From: Bradyrhizobium sp. WSM3983
GTDB lineage: Bacteria; Pseudomonadota; Alphaproteobacteria; Rhizobiales; Xanthobacteraceae
DNA length: 64,000 bases
Reading direction: 5' to 3'
Assembly: GCF_000473045.1 (NCBI RefSeq)
Contig: NZ_KI421489.1
Coordinates: forward strand, 62,192 to 126,191
Shown: positions 6,963 through 15,094 of the stretch, piece by piece
How the letters are laid out: each line of letters starts with the position of its first letter
How positions within the stretch are numbered: position 1 is the stretch's first letter
Notes under the pieces: generated by a model
Told to the model about the DNA's origin: nothing
Databases searched by the model: none
What the model saw: the letters and a program-made list of their open reading frames with translations, nothing else
Translations under genes and position numbers: made by a program

Positions 6963-8239
6963 ACATCTTGAACCTGGAGCGCCGCGGCGCGGCGCTCCAT
7001 CAGCGCGCGTTCACGCCCATTGGTCGCAAGATGTGCGGCAGCCTCGAACGCCTGCCGCGCCTCTGCGAGCCGGCCGAGCTTTTGCAGGAAATCACCACGA
7101 ACCGCCGGCAGATGATGATAGGCCGCCAGCGCCGGCGCACCGGCGATCTCGTCCAGTACGTCAAGTCCGGCTTGCGGTCCCTCGGCCATCCCGACCGCCA
7201 CCGCGCGATTGAGCTCGATGATCGGCGAGCGCACCAGCCGCGCCAGCTCGGCGTAAAGCTGCGCGATGCGCGGCCAGTCGGTATCTGCGGCCGTCTCCGC
7301 CGTGGCGTGACACGCCGCGATCGCAGCCTGAAGGGCGTAAAACCGTCCCTCGCCGCCGAGCTCGCCGGCACGTCGGAGCGAGCGCAGGCCGCGCCGAATC
7401 TGCGATTGATCCCAGAGCGAGCGATCTTGGTCCATCAGCAGAATGGGGGCGCCATTCGCGTCGGTGCGCGCACGCGCCCGCCCGGCATTCAAATCCATCA
7501 GGGCGACGAGGCCGTGAACCTCGGGCTCGTCCGGGGCGAGGCCGGCGAGCACCCGGCCCATGCGCAGCGCCTCGTCGCAGAGCTGCGGCCGCAGCCATTC
7601 ATCGCCACGCGCCGCGAGGTAGCCTTCGTTGAAGATCAAATAGACCACCTCCAGCACCGAGGCGAGACGCTCCGACAGGGCCTCACCGGCCGGCGTCTCG
7701 TAGGCAAGGCCGGATCCCGACAACGTTCGCTTGGCGCGGACAATGCGCTGGGAGATGGTTGCTTCCGGCACGAGATAGGCGCGCGCGATTTCGGACGTGG
7801 TCAAGCCGCAGATCATGCACAGCGCCAGCGCCGCGCGCGCCTCGCGCGACAGGATCGGGTGGCAGGCGGTGAAGACCAGCCGCAACATTTCATCATCGAT
7901 GTCGTCGTCGAGGCCGGCATCGAAATCGGGCACGATCTCCTGCTCCTGCAACATGTCGCGCGCCAGCATGTCATGCTTGTCCGCAAGCATCTTGCCGCGG
8001 CGCAAGACATCGAGCGCACGGCGCCTTGCGGTCGTCATGAGCCAGGCGCCGGGATTGTCGGGCACGCCGATGCTGGGCCAGGCCTCGAGCGCCGCAACCA
8101 GCGCGTCCTGGGTCAGCTCTTCCGCAAGCGGCACGTCGCGCAGCATCCGCGACAGCGTCGCGATCAGTCGTGGCTGCACAACGCGCCAAGTTGCGTGAAT
8201 CGTAGCGCGGATGATCTGATCGATGTCGGCGGCCGTCAT
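6959..8239 (-). CDS. ECF42-type RNA polymerase sigma factor
   Basis: 426 residues from ATG 8239. Sigma-70 region 2 lies at about residues 20-95 (LAEELTQDALVAALEAW, GAWLMTTARRRALDVLRR), region 4 at about 130-185 (EARAALALCMICGLTTSEIARAYL, ISQRIVRAKRTL). A long C-terminal extension of about 230 residues with a DUF6596/TPR-like region (FNEGYLAARGDEWLRPQLCDEA) identifies the ECF42 group, which lacks a classical anti-sigma factor. The YciI/DGPF gene 31 bases upstream on the same strand is the hallmark ECF42 neighbour. Stress or secondary-metabolite signals are reported for the group; the signal here is unknown. Confidence 0.9.
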   Translation of the reverse strand: MTAADIDQIIRATIHATWRVVQPRLIATLSRMLRDVPLAEELTQDALVAALEAWPSIGVPDNPGAWLMTTARRRALDVLRRGKMLADKHDMLARDMLQEQEIVPDFDAGLDDDIDDEMLRLVFTACHPILSREARAALALCMICGLTTSEIARAYLVPEATISQRIVRAKRTLSGSGLAYETPAGEALSERLASVLEVVYLIFNEGYLAARGDEWLRPQLCDEALRMGRVLAGLAPDEPEVHGLVALMDLNAGRARARTDANGAPILLMDQDRSLWDQSQIRRGLRSLRRAGELGGEGRFYALQAAIAACHATAETAADTDWPRIAQLYAELARLVRSPIIELNRAVAVGMAEGPQAGLDVLDEIAGAPALAAYHHLPAVRGDFLQKLGRLAEARQAFEAAAHLATNGRERALMERRAAALQVQDV

Positions 8240-8270
8240 CGCCGCCGACCGGGACAAACTGTGCTGTCCA

Positions 8271-8678
8271 TCAGGCGTGGGCGGCCACTCCTGACCGCGA
8301 ATCGACCTCGCAGGCGGTGTCCACGCCCGGCGTGGCGAAGGCCCGCAGCTCGCAGGTCCCGTCCCAGCCCGGCATGTGATCGAGATGCAGCTGCATGAAT
8401 TCCTTGGCCATCGCCAGGGCTTCCACCTTGTCGCGCAGCTCGAAAATGGCGTAGCCGCCGACCACTTCCTTGGCCTCGATGAAGGGGCCATCGATGACGC
8501 TGAGCTCGCCGTCGACGATCCGCACGCGTGCGCCTGTCGCAAGCGGCATCAGGCCGCCATTGTCGATCATCCGCCCGGCCTTGATTTCCCGCTCGGATAT
8601 TTTCTGCATGGCCTCCATCAGCGCCGGAGACGGGCCCTTCATCGGCTGGCTGGAGGTGACGATGTACATGAAGCGCAT
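8271..8678 (-). CDS. YciI/DGPF family protein
   Basis: 135 residues. RFMYIVTSS at the start, a VIDGPFIEAKEVVGGYAIFEL core and a C-terminal LRAF segment match YCII-related proteins with the DGPF motif (DGPF here at residues 63-66). It is encoded upstream of, and in line with, the ECF42 sigma factor and is probably its regulon member or signalling partner. Related folds have dimeric ferredoxin-like barrels. Catalytic activity is unproven. Confidence 0.9.
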   Translation of the reverse strand: MRFMYIVTSSQPMKGPSPALMEAMQKISEREIKAGRMIDNGGLMPLATGARVRIVDGELSVIDGPFIEAKEVVGGYAIFELRDKVEALAMAKEFMQLHLDHMPGWDGTCELRAFATPGVDTACEVDSRSGVAAHA

Positions 8679-8819
8679 GCAAAACTCCTGTTGAGGCGAG
8701 ACGCGGCCGGTTCGGCCGCGCGATCAGCTCGCTATTGGGATGACGATCCAGCTGGGGCCGGATCGACATGGGTGCAGGAAAAATTGCGAGAGCAGAGAAT
8801 TAAGAGGCCTAATCCGCGC

Positions 8820-9512
8820 CTATTGGCGCAGCATGATCAGGGGATCGGCCGTATCGGGAACCCGCCGCCATTGCGCGTTGTCGTCGGCCTCGAACTGCCA
8901 GACGTCGCCCGATTTCGACATCAGGAGGATCTGGCCGCGCTCGAGCCGCCATTGCGTCGGGTTGAACTGGGCGATGGCCGCATCGCATTTCGGCTTGAGG
9001 AAGACCTGGAAATTGTCCTGCTCGGCTTCCGTATTGGTCAGCGTCAATCCGCAGATCGGCTGGCCGTTGCCGCGCACCATCGCCCAGTCGCCGATCATCT
9101 GGTCCATTGACTTGGCCATCGAGCGGGCGGCGGCGAGGTCCTGCAGGATGTAGACGCCCTCGCCCTGCCGCAGGCCTTCGAAGATGCCGGCCTCGACCTC
9201 GGTGAAGTCGATCACGGATTCACCGGTCGCATCCTGCAAGCGGACGATGTCGAGACCTTTGATGCTCCAGGCCACGATATCCTTGGTGAAGGGCAGCGCG
9301 GTCTTGCAGGCCGGCTCCAGCTCCAGCTTGAAACCCTGCGCCACGGGATCGCCCTTGATCGTGACGACGCAGGTCTTGCTGCGCTCGGTGGTCGAGAGCT
9401 CCCACTGCCCGAGCATTTCCTTCTTGAGGGTCGTCGCATCCTGCGCGCGCGCAGCGCCGATCGCAGCGACAGTGGCCACGATCAGCAATGCAACGACCCG
9501 AAGAGCGATCAT
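8820..9512 (-). CDS. AprI/Inh family metalloprotease inhibitor, tandem domains
   Basis: 230 residues with a signal peptide (LRVVALLIVATVAAIGAARAQ) and two copies of an Inh-like beta-barrel: residues about 33-115 (GQWELS...CVVTIKG...LELEPAC) and about 138-226 (GDWAMV...CGLTLTN...VFLKPKC). Each has a Cys pair that could form a disulfide. AprI/Inh proteins sit in the periplasm and protect against secreted serralysin-type proteases; no such protease is encoded here. The start codon overlaps the stop of the upstream dehydrogenase by one base (TGATG), so translation may be coupled. Confidence 0.8.
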   Translation of the reverse strand: MIALRVVALLIVATVAAIGAARAQDATTLKKEMLGQWELSTTERSKTCVVTIKGDPVAQGFKLELEPACKTALPFTKDIVAWSIKGLDIVRLQDATGESVIDFTEVEAGIFEGLRQGEGVYILQDLAAARSMAKSMDQMIGDWAMVRGNGQPICGLTLTNTEAEQDNFQVFLKPKCDAAIAQFNPTQWRLERGQILLMSKSGDVWQFEADDNAQWRRVPDTADPLIMLRQ

Positions 9513-10501
9513 CAGCGCCCCTTGAACGGCGTTTCCGCAACCGGCGTCAGCGGCGCCTTGCCGGCGAACCAGGATTTGAGGTTGTCGACCACGAGCTGGT
9601 CCATGGCGTTACGCGTCACCACGGAGGCCGAGCCGATATGCGGCAGCAGCACCACGTTCTGCATGGTCTTGAGCTCGTCCGGCACAGTGGGCTCGGCCGC
9701 GAACACGTCGAGACCGGCGGCGAGGATGGTGCCTGATTTCAGCGCCTGGACCAGCGCCGGCTCGTCGACCACCGAGCCGCGCGCCACATTGACCAGCACG
9801 CCGCGCGGGCCTAGCGCCTTGAACACCTCGGCATTGATCATCTTGTTGGTCGAGGCGCCGCCCGGCACGATCACCATCAGCGTGTCCACCGCCTTCGCCA
9901 TCTCGATCAGGTCAGGATAGTGCTTGTAGGAGACGTCCTTGGACGGATTGCGGGAGTGATAGACCACCGGCACCAGCGAGGCATCGAGCCGGCGCGCAAT
10001 GGCCTGGCCGATCCGGCCCATGCCGACGATGCCGACCTTGCGGTCGCGCAGCGAGCCGACGCTGAGCGGATAGTTCTGCGTCTGCCAGAGACCGGAGCGA
10101 ACGTAGCGATCGGCCTTGATGAATTCGCGCACGGTCGAAATCAGCAGGCCCATCGCGACGTCGGCGACCTCCTCGGTCAGCACATCAGGCGTGTTGGTGA
10201 CGATGATGTTGTGCTCGGCCGCGTATTTGGCATCGATGTGGTCGTAGCCGACCCCGAAGCTTGCCACCATCTCGATCTTGGGCAGCTGCGACAGCGAATC
10301 CTTGTCGGCGCGGACCGTGTGATAGGTCACGGCGACGCCGCGGATCTTTTCGCGGACCGCTGGCGTCAGGCGTTCGAGGTCGCCTCGCGTCTCGGCCTTG
10401 TGCACGACGAAATGATCGGAAAACCCGTTCTCGAGGATCGGCCGCACCGGCCCATAGATCAGAAGGTCGATCTTGTCGGACGAAATCGAACCGGTAGACA
10501 T
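9512..10501 (-). CDS. D-isomer-specific 2-hydroxyacid dehydrogenase
   Basis: 329 residues. The catalytic domain carries SFGVGYDHIDAKYAAEHNI, and the NAD(P)-binding domain GIVGMGRIGQAIARRL at about 156-171. NVARGSVVDEPAL contains the conserved Arg, and LLPHIGSAS the catalytic His with an upstream Glu in the AAEPTVPDE region. It most resembles glyoxylate/hydroxypyruvate reductases. It follows the ABC permease gene with a one-base overlap, so it probably forms an operon with the importer and may act on the imported compound or its product. Exact substrate is unknown. Confidence 0.9.
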   Translation of the reverse strand: MSTGSISSDKIDLLIYGPVRPILENGFSDHFVVHKAETRGDLERLTPAVREKIRGVAVTYHTVRADKDSLSQLPKIEMVASFGVGYDHIDAKYAAEHNIIVTNTPDVLTEEVADVAMGLLISTVREFIKADRYVRSGLWQTQNYPLSVGSLRDRKVGIVGMGRIGQAIARRLDASLVPVVYHSRNPSKDVSYKHYPDLIEMAKAVDTLMVIVPGGASTNKMINAEVFKALGPRGVLVNVARGSVVDEPALVQALKSGTILAAGLDVFAAEPTVPDELKTMQNVVLLPHIGSASVVTRNAMDQLVVDNLKSWFAGKAPLTPVAETPFKGR

Positions 10502-11319
10502 CAGTTTTCCTTTCCAAGCGCGCTTTCATGCCAGCGCCGTAAAACGAGGTGGGAAACTAGCGCCAGCACCCCATAGATGACAATCCCGGCCAGCGACAAC
10601 AAAAGCAGCGCTGCGAACATGCGGGGTATGTTCAATCGATAGCCGGATTCCGCGATCCGGTAGGCGAGCCCGGAGCCGGCGCCTGCCGTTCCCGCCGCGA
10701 TCTCGGCCACGACCGCGCCGATCAGCGACAGGCCGCCGGCGATGCGGAGGCCGCCGAGAATATAGGGCAGCGCCGCCGGCAGCTTCAGGAAGCGCAGGGT
10801 TTGCGGCGGCGAGGCGCCGTAGAGCTGGAACAGGCCAGCGAGGTTGCGGTCGACCGAATTCAGCCCGAGCGTGGTGTTGGACAGCACCGGGAAAAAGGCG
10901 ACGATGAAGGCGCAGACGACGACCGCGGTCTGCTGTTCCAGATAGATCAGGAGAAGCGGCGCGATCGCGATCACCGGCGTCACCTGCAGCACGACGGCAT
11001 AGGGAAACAGCGAATATTCCACCCATTTCGACTGATTGAACAGCAGCGCCAGCGCGATGCCGCCGATGCTGGCCGCGATAAAACCTTCCAGCGTCGTCAG
11101 AAGCGTGGTCGCGAGCGATTGTGACAGCACCGCCCAGTCCTTGATCAGCGTCAGAAAAATCACCGACGGCGCCGGCAGCACGTAAGGCGGGATCTCCCGG
11201 ATGCGGACAACGAGCTCCCAGGCGGCAAGGCCGGCCGCGAACACGACGACGGGCAGCACGAAGCGCACCGCGCTTTGCGCAGCTGACGGCTTTGCGGTGA
11301 CGGGGGCTTGCGCGTTCAT
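10501..11319 (-). CDS. ABC transporter permease (SsuC/ThiX type)
   Basis: 272 residues from ATG 11319, whose ATGA overlaps the ATPase stop. Six or so membrane helices are visible, and the EAA-type cytoplasmic loop is LFQLYGASPPQTLRFLKLPAALPYILGG. The PPYVLPAPSVIFLTL segment is characteristic of the nitrate/taurine/pyrimidine permease family. It works in the inner membrane with the ATPase at 11316 and the binding protein at 12342. Confidence 0.93.
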   Translation of the reverse strand: MNAQAPVTAKPSAAQSAVRFVLPVVVFAAGLAAWELVVRIREIPPYVLPAPSVIFLTLIKDWAVLSQSLATTLLTTLEGFIAASIGGIALALLFNQSKWVEYSLFPYAVVLQVTPVIAIAPLLLIYLEQQTAVVVCAFIVAFFPVLSNTTLGLNSVDRNLAGLFQLYGASPPQTLRFLKLPAALPYILGGLRIAGGLSLIGAVVAEIAAGTAGAGSGLAYRIAESGYRLNIPRMFAALLLLSLAGIVIYGVLALVSHLVLRRWHESALGKEN

Positions 11320-12131
11320 AGCATCGACTGTCCCGAATAGGACGGCGCCAGCGCGGCCGACACTTTCCTGCAATAATCGGAGTAAGCGGCCGAGGTACGA
11401 AACTCCTCGCCACGCGGCTCGACAGTCTCGATGCGGATATCCGCCTGGATGCGGCCGGGCCGCGCCGTCATGACCACGACGCGCTGCGATAGATAGACGG
11501 ATTCGAACACCGAATGGGTGACGAAGATGACAGTCTTGCGAAGGCTGCGCCACAGCGCGAGCAGATCGTTGTTGAGGCGAAAGCGCGTGATCTCGTCGAG
11601 CGCCGCGAACGGCTCATCCATCAGGAGGATATCAGGGTCGGTGACGAGCGCGCGCGCGAGCGACACCCGCATCTTCATCCCGCCAGACAATTCGCGTGGA
11701 AAGGCGTCGGCGAAATCGGCAAGCCCCACGCTCGCCAGCGCTGCATCGGCCCGCGCCCGCCCTTCGGCCTTCGGGACGCCGCCGAGCTTCAGGGGCAGCC
11801 GCACGTTTTCGCGCACATTGGTCCAGGGCATCAGGGTCGGCTCCTGGAACACGAAGCCGATGCCATGGCCGCTTTGCGCCGGGCCTCCATGACGTGACAT
11901 TCGCACTGTGCCGGATGACACTGCGCTGAGCCCCGCAATCAGTCTCAGCGCCGTCGACTTGCCGCAGCCGGACGGACCGAGCAGCGAGATGAACTCGCCT
12001 TTGCGGACCGCAAGGTCGAGCGGACCGAGCGCCATAACGCCATTGTCATAGGTCTTCGTTACGCCGCGCAGGCTGACGGCGAGAGCCGTCAGGCTGGCCT
12101 CGACCGTGGGCGAAGTTTTGCTCTCTACCAT
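11316..12131 (-). CDS. ABC transporter ATP-binding protein (SsuB/ThiZ type)
   Basis: 271 residues from ATG 12131. Walker A GPSGCGKST, Q-loop FVFQEPTLMPW, signature LSGGMKMRVSLARAL, Walker B ILLMDEPF and the H-loop VTHSVFE are all present. It overlaps the permease gene by four bases. The substrate-binding gene lies upstream after a 210-base gap that contains a palindromic repeat, so the first gene may be expressed at a higher level. The sequence is typical of nitrate/sulfonate/pyrimidine importers. Confidence 0.95.
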   Translation of the reverse strand: MVESKTSPTVEASLTALAVSLRGVTKTYDNGVMALGPLDLAVRKGEFISLLGPSGCGKSTALRLIAGLSAVSSGTVRMSRHGGPAQSGHGIGFVFQEPTLMPWTNVRENVRLPLKLGGVPKAEGRARADAALASVGLADFADAFPRELSGGMKMRVSLARALVTDPDILLMDEPFAALDEITRFRLNNDLLALWRSLRKTVIFVTHSVFESVYLSQRVVVMTARPGRIQADIRIETVEPRGEEFRTSAAYSDYCRKVSAALAPSYSGQSML

Positions 12132-12171
12132 CGATCGGTGGCTGTGATGTGGGGGGACCGAGCTGCAACCT

Positions 12172-12305
12172 GCACCTCTCCCCACCGGGGAGAGGTCGCG
12201 CCGAAGGCGCGGGTGAGGGGGCTCAGGTCCCACGAGGGTACACATCCCCTCACCCGGATCGCATCTGTCGATGCGATCCGATCTCTCCCTACGGGAGAGG
12301 TGAAC
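12172..12305. repeat. Palindromic intergenic repeat, CTCTCCC family
   Basis: Between the binding-protein and ATPase genes there is a compound inverted repeat. The outer arms contain CCTCTCCCC...GGGGAGAGG and CTCTCCCTACGGGAGAGG, the inner part GGTGAGGGG...CCCCTCACCC. Repeats of this form are common in Bradyrhizobium intergenic DNA. It may stabilise the upstream transcript end. Confidence 0.8.
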
Positions 12306-12341
12306 TGCGCCGCGGCATGGTGGTCTAACTCAAGCATACGG

Positions 12342-13364
12342 TTACGGCTTGGCGGGGCGCAGCTCGACACCGACGCCCTTGTTGACGAAGCGCAGCGTGT
12401 AGGACTTGCGGAAGTCGAGATCGCCCTTCACGACGCCGGCCTTCACCATCTTGTTGAAGAATGAGGTGTAGCGATCGTCGCTCATCGCGCCGATGCCGTT
12501 CTTCAGGCTGTCGCCGGAATCGACGATGCCGTATTCCTTCATCTTGGAGACGGAATAGGCGAGCAGCTCGTCGGTCATCTCCGGATTGAGCGTCTTGATC
12601 ATGGCATTGCCGGCGGAATTGTCGCCGTAGATGTAATTGTACCAGCCGATCATGGAGGCATCGACGAAGCGCTGCACCAGATCCGCCTTCTTCTCGACCA
12701 GGTCGCGGCGGGTCTCGATCAGGGTCGAATAGGTGTTGAAGCCGGCATCGGCGAGCAGGATGACGTTGGGCTTGAAGCCCGCCGCCTTCTCGACCGCGAA
12801 AGGCTCGGAGGTCAGATAGCCCTGCATCGCGCTCTTGGGGTTGGCGATGAAGGGCTGCGGATTGAAATTATACGGCCGGACGTTCTTCTCGCTGAAACCA
12901 TATTCGGACTTCAGCCACTGGAAGTAGCTTCCCATGCCCTCCTTGGAGACGAACAGCGTCAGCGGCTTGAGATCCTCGATCTTGCTGACCTTCGCATCCG
13001 GCTGCGTCAGCAACACCTGCGGGTCCTTCTGGAAGATCGCGGCGATGGTCACGACGGGAACGTTGTTGGCGACCGCGTCGAACGACATCAGGGTGTTCGC
13101 GGCCATGAAGAAATCGATCTTGCCGGCGATCAGCAGCATCCGGTTGTTCTCGTTGGGCCCGCCCGGAACGATGGTGACGTCGAGCCCATATTTCTTGTAA
13201 GTGCCGTCGGCGACCGCCTGGAAGAAGCCGCCATGCTCGGCCTCGGCGACCCAGTTGGTGCCGAAGGTGACCTTGTCCAGGGTTTCCGCGCGCGCCGGCA
13301 GGATCGACACGACCGCGGCCAGCAGGCCGATCGTTAACGCTCGCCGCAGATGGGAAGGGCTCAT
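12342..13364 (-). CDS. ABC transporter substrate-binding protein, NMT1/THI5-like
   Basis: 340 residues from ATG 13364. A signal peptide (LRRALTIGLLAAVVSILPARA) precedes an NMT1/THI5-like periplasmic domain: FGTNWVAEAEHGGFFQAVADG near the start, GLDVTIVPGGP and GKIDFFMAANTL follow. The W-x-AEHGG-F-A pattern is like binding proteins for thiamine-pyrimidine precursors (ThiY-type). The divergent creatininase-family gene fits amidohydrolase processing of such a compound. The pyrimidine substrate is an inference; taurine or other amines cannot be excluded. It heads the importer operon. Confidence 0.9.
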   Translation of the reverse strand: MSPSHLRRALTIGLLAAVVSILPARAETLDKVTFGTNWVAEAEHGGFFQAVADGTYKKYGLDVTIVPGGPNENNRMLLIAGKIDFFMAANTLMSFDAVANNVPVVTIAAIFQKDPQVLLTQPDAKVSKIEDLKPLTLFVSKEGMGSYFQWLKSEYGFSEKNVRPYNFNPQPFIANPKSAMQGYLTSEPFAVEKAAGFKPNVILLADAGFNTYSTLIETRRDLVEKKADLVQRFVDASMIGWYNYIYGDNSAGNAMIKTLNPEMTDELLAYSVSKMKEYGIVDSGDSLKNGIGAMSDDRYTSFFNKMVKAGVVKGDLDFRKSYTLRFVNKGVGVELRPAKP

Positions 13365-13503
13365 GATGCACTCCGTCGATCGAGTCTGGCCGATATGAAA
13401 ACAACGCGATAAAACCGCAAGACATTCGGGGACGCGAACCGGCCAGGCCCGCGTCCCCTTCATCGCACCAAACTACGTGACAAATTCGGGCAAAGAAACC
13501 TTG

Positions 13504-14310
13504 ATGACGCCTTCGCGCGACTGGACCGAGATCCGCTGGGCCGATGCCGCTCCCGCGGACGTATCGCGCTGGATCGCGGTGCTGCCGCTGGCGGCGACCG
13601 AGCAGCACGGCCCGCATCTGCCGCTCGAGACCGACGTGCTGATCGCAGACGCCTATCTTGCGCGCGTGCAGGAGGTGCTGCCCGCGACCATTCCCGCGAC
13701 GTTCCTGCCGGTCGAACCCATCGGCATTTCCACCGAGCATATCGACTATCCGGGCACGCAGACGCTACCGACCGAGGTGGCGCTGAAGCGCTGGACAGCG
13801 ATCGGCGAGGACGTCGCGCGACGCGGCATGAAAAAGCTCGTCATCATCACCAGCCATGGTGGCAACAGCGCGGCCATGATGCTAATCGCCCAGGATCTTC
13901 GCGCGCATCAAAAACTATTTGTGGTGACGACGTCATGGTCGCGCCTGTCTGGCGCGAAAAAACTGTTCCCGGCCGATGAAGTGCGCCACGGCATTCATGG
14001 TGGCGCGGTCGAGACCTCGATCATGCTGGCGCGCTATCCCGACCAGGTGCGCGCCAATGCGATCGCGGATTTCCCCGCGAGCAGCGTCGCGATGGAGAAA
14101 CAATATCGCTGGCTCTCGACGCAGCGGCCCGCGCCTTTTGCCTGGCAGGCGCAGGATCTCAACGTTAGCGGCGCCGTCGGTGACGCGACGTTGGCCGTAG
14201 CCGAGAAGGGCGAGCAGCTCATCGACCAGGGCGCGCGCGCCTTCTGTGAACTGCTGACTGAAGTCGATAACTTCGACGTGAACAGGCTCGCCAAAGGCCC
14301 CCTCGGCTAG
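13504..14310 (+). CDS. Creatininase family amidohydrolase
   Basis: 268 residues from ATG 13504; an in-frame GTG at 13477 would add nine residues. The metal-binding motif EQHGPHLPLETDVLIA and the SHGGNSAAM motif are typical of the creatininase/MftE/formamide-hydrolase family, which hydrolyses cyclic or linear amides with two metal ions. A Glu in the IHGGAVETS segment completes the ligand set. It is divergent from the ABC importer, 139 bases away, suggesting a shared control region and common substrate. Confidence 0.9.
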   Translation: MTPSRDWTEIRWADAAPADVSRWIAVLPLAATEQHGPHLPLETDVLIADAYLARVQEVLPATIPATFLPVEPIGISTEHIDYPGTQTLPTEVALKRWTAIGEDVARRGMKKLVIITSHGGNSAAMMLIAQDLRAHQKLFVVTTSWSRLSGAKKLFPADEVRHGIHGGAVETSIMLARYPDQVRANAIADFPASSVAMEKQYRWLSTQRPAPFAWQAQDLNVSGAVGDATLAVAEKGEQLIDQGARAFCELLTEVDNFDVNRLAKGPLG

Positions 14311-14449
14311 CTCACATCTATCTGAAATCATTCGGGAAAGCGCTAGATTCCCAGGCCGCCTGAGGCGCTTTCGAACCGGTTCCGGCAAGTCTCCGTCCAA
14401 TTGGGCACGCGGACCACAACGGACCGCCTCAACCCGGATGGAGTTTCAC

Positions 14450-14713
14450 ATGTCGATCAAGACCAAGATTGCCGCCGTCGCTCTCGCTGCCCTCACCGTC
14501 ACCGCCGGCGTCGCGTCCACCACGTCGACGGCTCAAGCCAAGCCGCTCGGCTGGGGCTGGGGTGTCGGCGCTGGCATCGCCACCGCCGCCATCGTCAGCA
14601 CCGCGATCGCTGCCGGCAACCAGCCCTATTACAACGGCTATCACCGCTGCGGCTGGGTCGCCCAGTACAACGCTTACGGCCAGTTCGTCGGCAACGTTCG
14701 TACTTGCTACTGA
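14450..14713 (+). CDS. Small secreted glycine-rich protein
   Basis: 87 residues from ATG 14450, with GGATGGAG just upstream; the ATG at 14438 is part of this ribosome site. A signal peptide (MSIKTKIAAVALAALTV to AQA) is followed by a Gly/Ala-rich segment (GWGWGVGAGIATAAIVSTAIAAG) and a C-terminal tail YYNGYHRCGWVAQYNAYGQF with two Cys. Similar short exported proteins are frequent in rhizobia and have no known function. A strong hairpin terminator follows at 14790. Confidence 0.7.
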   Translation: MSIKTKIAAVALAALTVTAGVASTTSTAQAKPLGWGWGVGAGIATAAIVSTAIAAGNQPYYNGYHRCGWVAQYNAYGQFVGNVRTCY

Positions 14714-14789
14714 TTTAAGGCTCTGAGGCCGATCTTACGTGGATCCTGCGTCCGACACGGGCGCCTCATCCACCCCGTGTCGTGCCCCC

Positions 14790-14830
14790 GACCCCGCCCG
14801 GCTGTCCCCCCGGGCGGGGTCATCCTTTTT
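14790..14830 (+). terminator. Rho-independent terminator
   Basis: GACCCCGCCCG at 14790-14800 pairs perfectly with CGGGCGGGGTC at 14811-14821, with a 10-base loop, then CATCCTTTTT. It ends the transcript of the small secreted protein gene. Confidence 0.85.
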
Positions 14831-15094
14831 GAAGACCGGGACTTTGTTGCAGTCGCGTCACATAACGGTGCGAACCAACCACTGCGACACTCTGCACTAG
14901 TTGCTATTGCGACTTATTAGCAATAAGGTTCGCAACAAGCGCAGGGGCTTGGCAAGACCTTGGGGTGAAACGCATCGAAACGAGCTCGTCTCGTCCGGTC
15001 GCATGAACAGCCAAGACTCTGATGACAAGAGCACCGCGAATCGGCAGGGATGTCGGCAGCGGTTGGGGCACAGTCGCGTCTGGGGGCGTAGGTT
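14831..15094 (+). promoter_or_regulatory. Upstream region of the porin gene with an imperfect palindrome
   Basis: Together with the terminator this makes a 381-base gap. No convincing gene is present. At 14901-14923 TTGCTA...TAGCAA form a 6-base inverted repeat around an AT-rich centre, followed by CAATAAGGTTCGCAAC. This looks like a regulator site in front of the outer-membrane protein gene; the factor (for example a Fur-family protein) is a guess. Confidence 0.4.

Noticed and set aside
5810-8398. A long open frame of 862 codons on the plus strand
   Set aside because: It is antisense to the sigma factor and YciI genes and out of frame with the lysozyme-like gene; it has arginine-rich nonsense composition typical of high-GC shadow frames.
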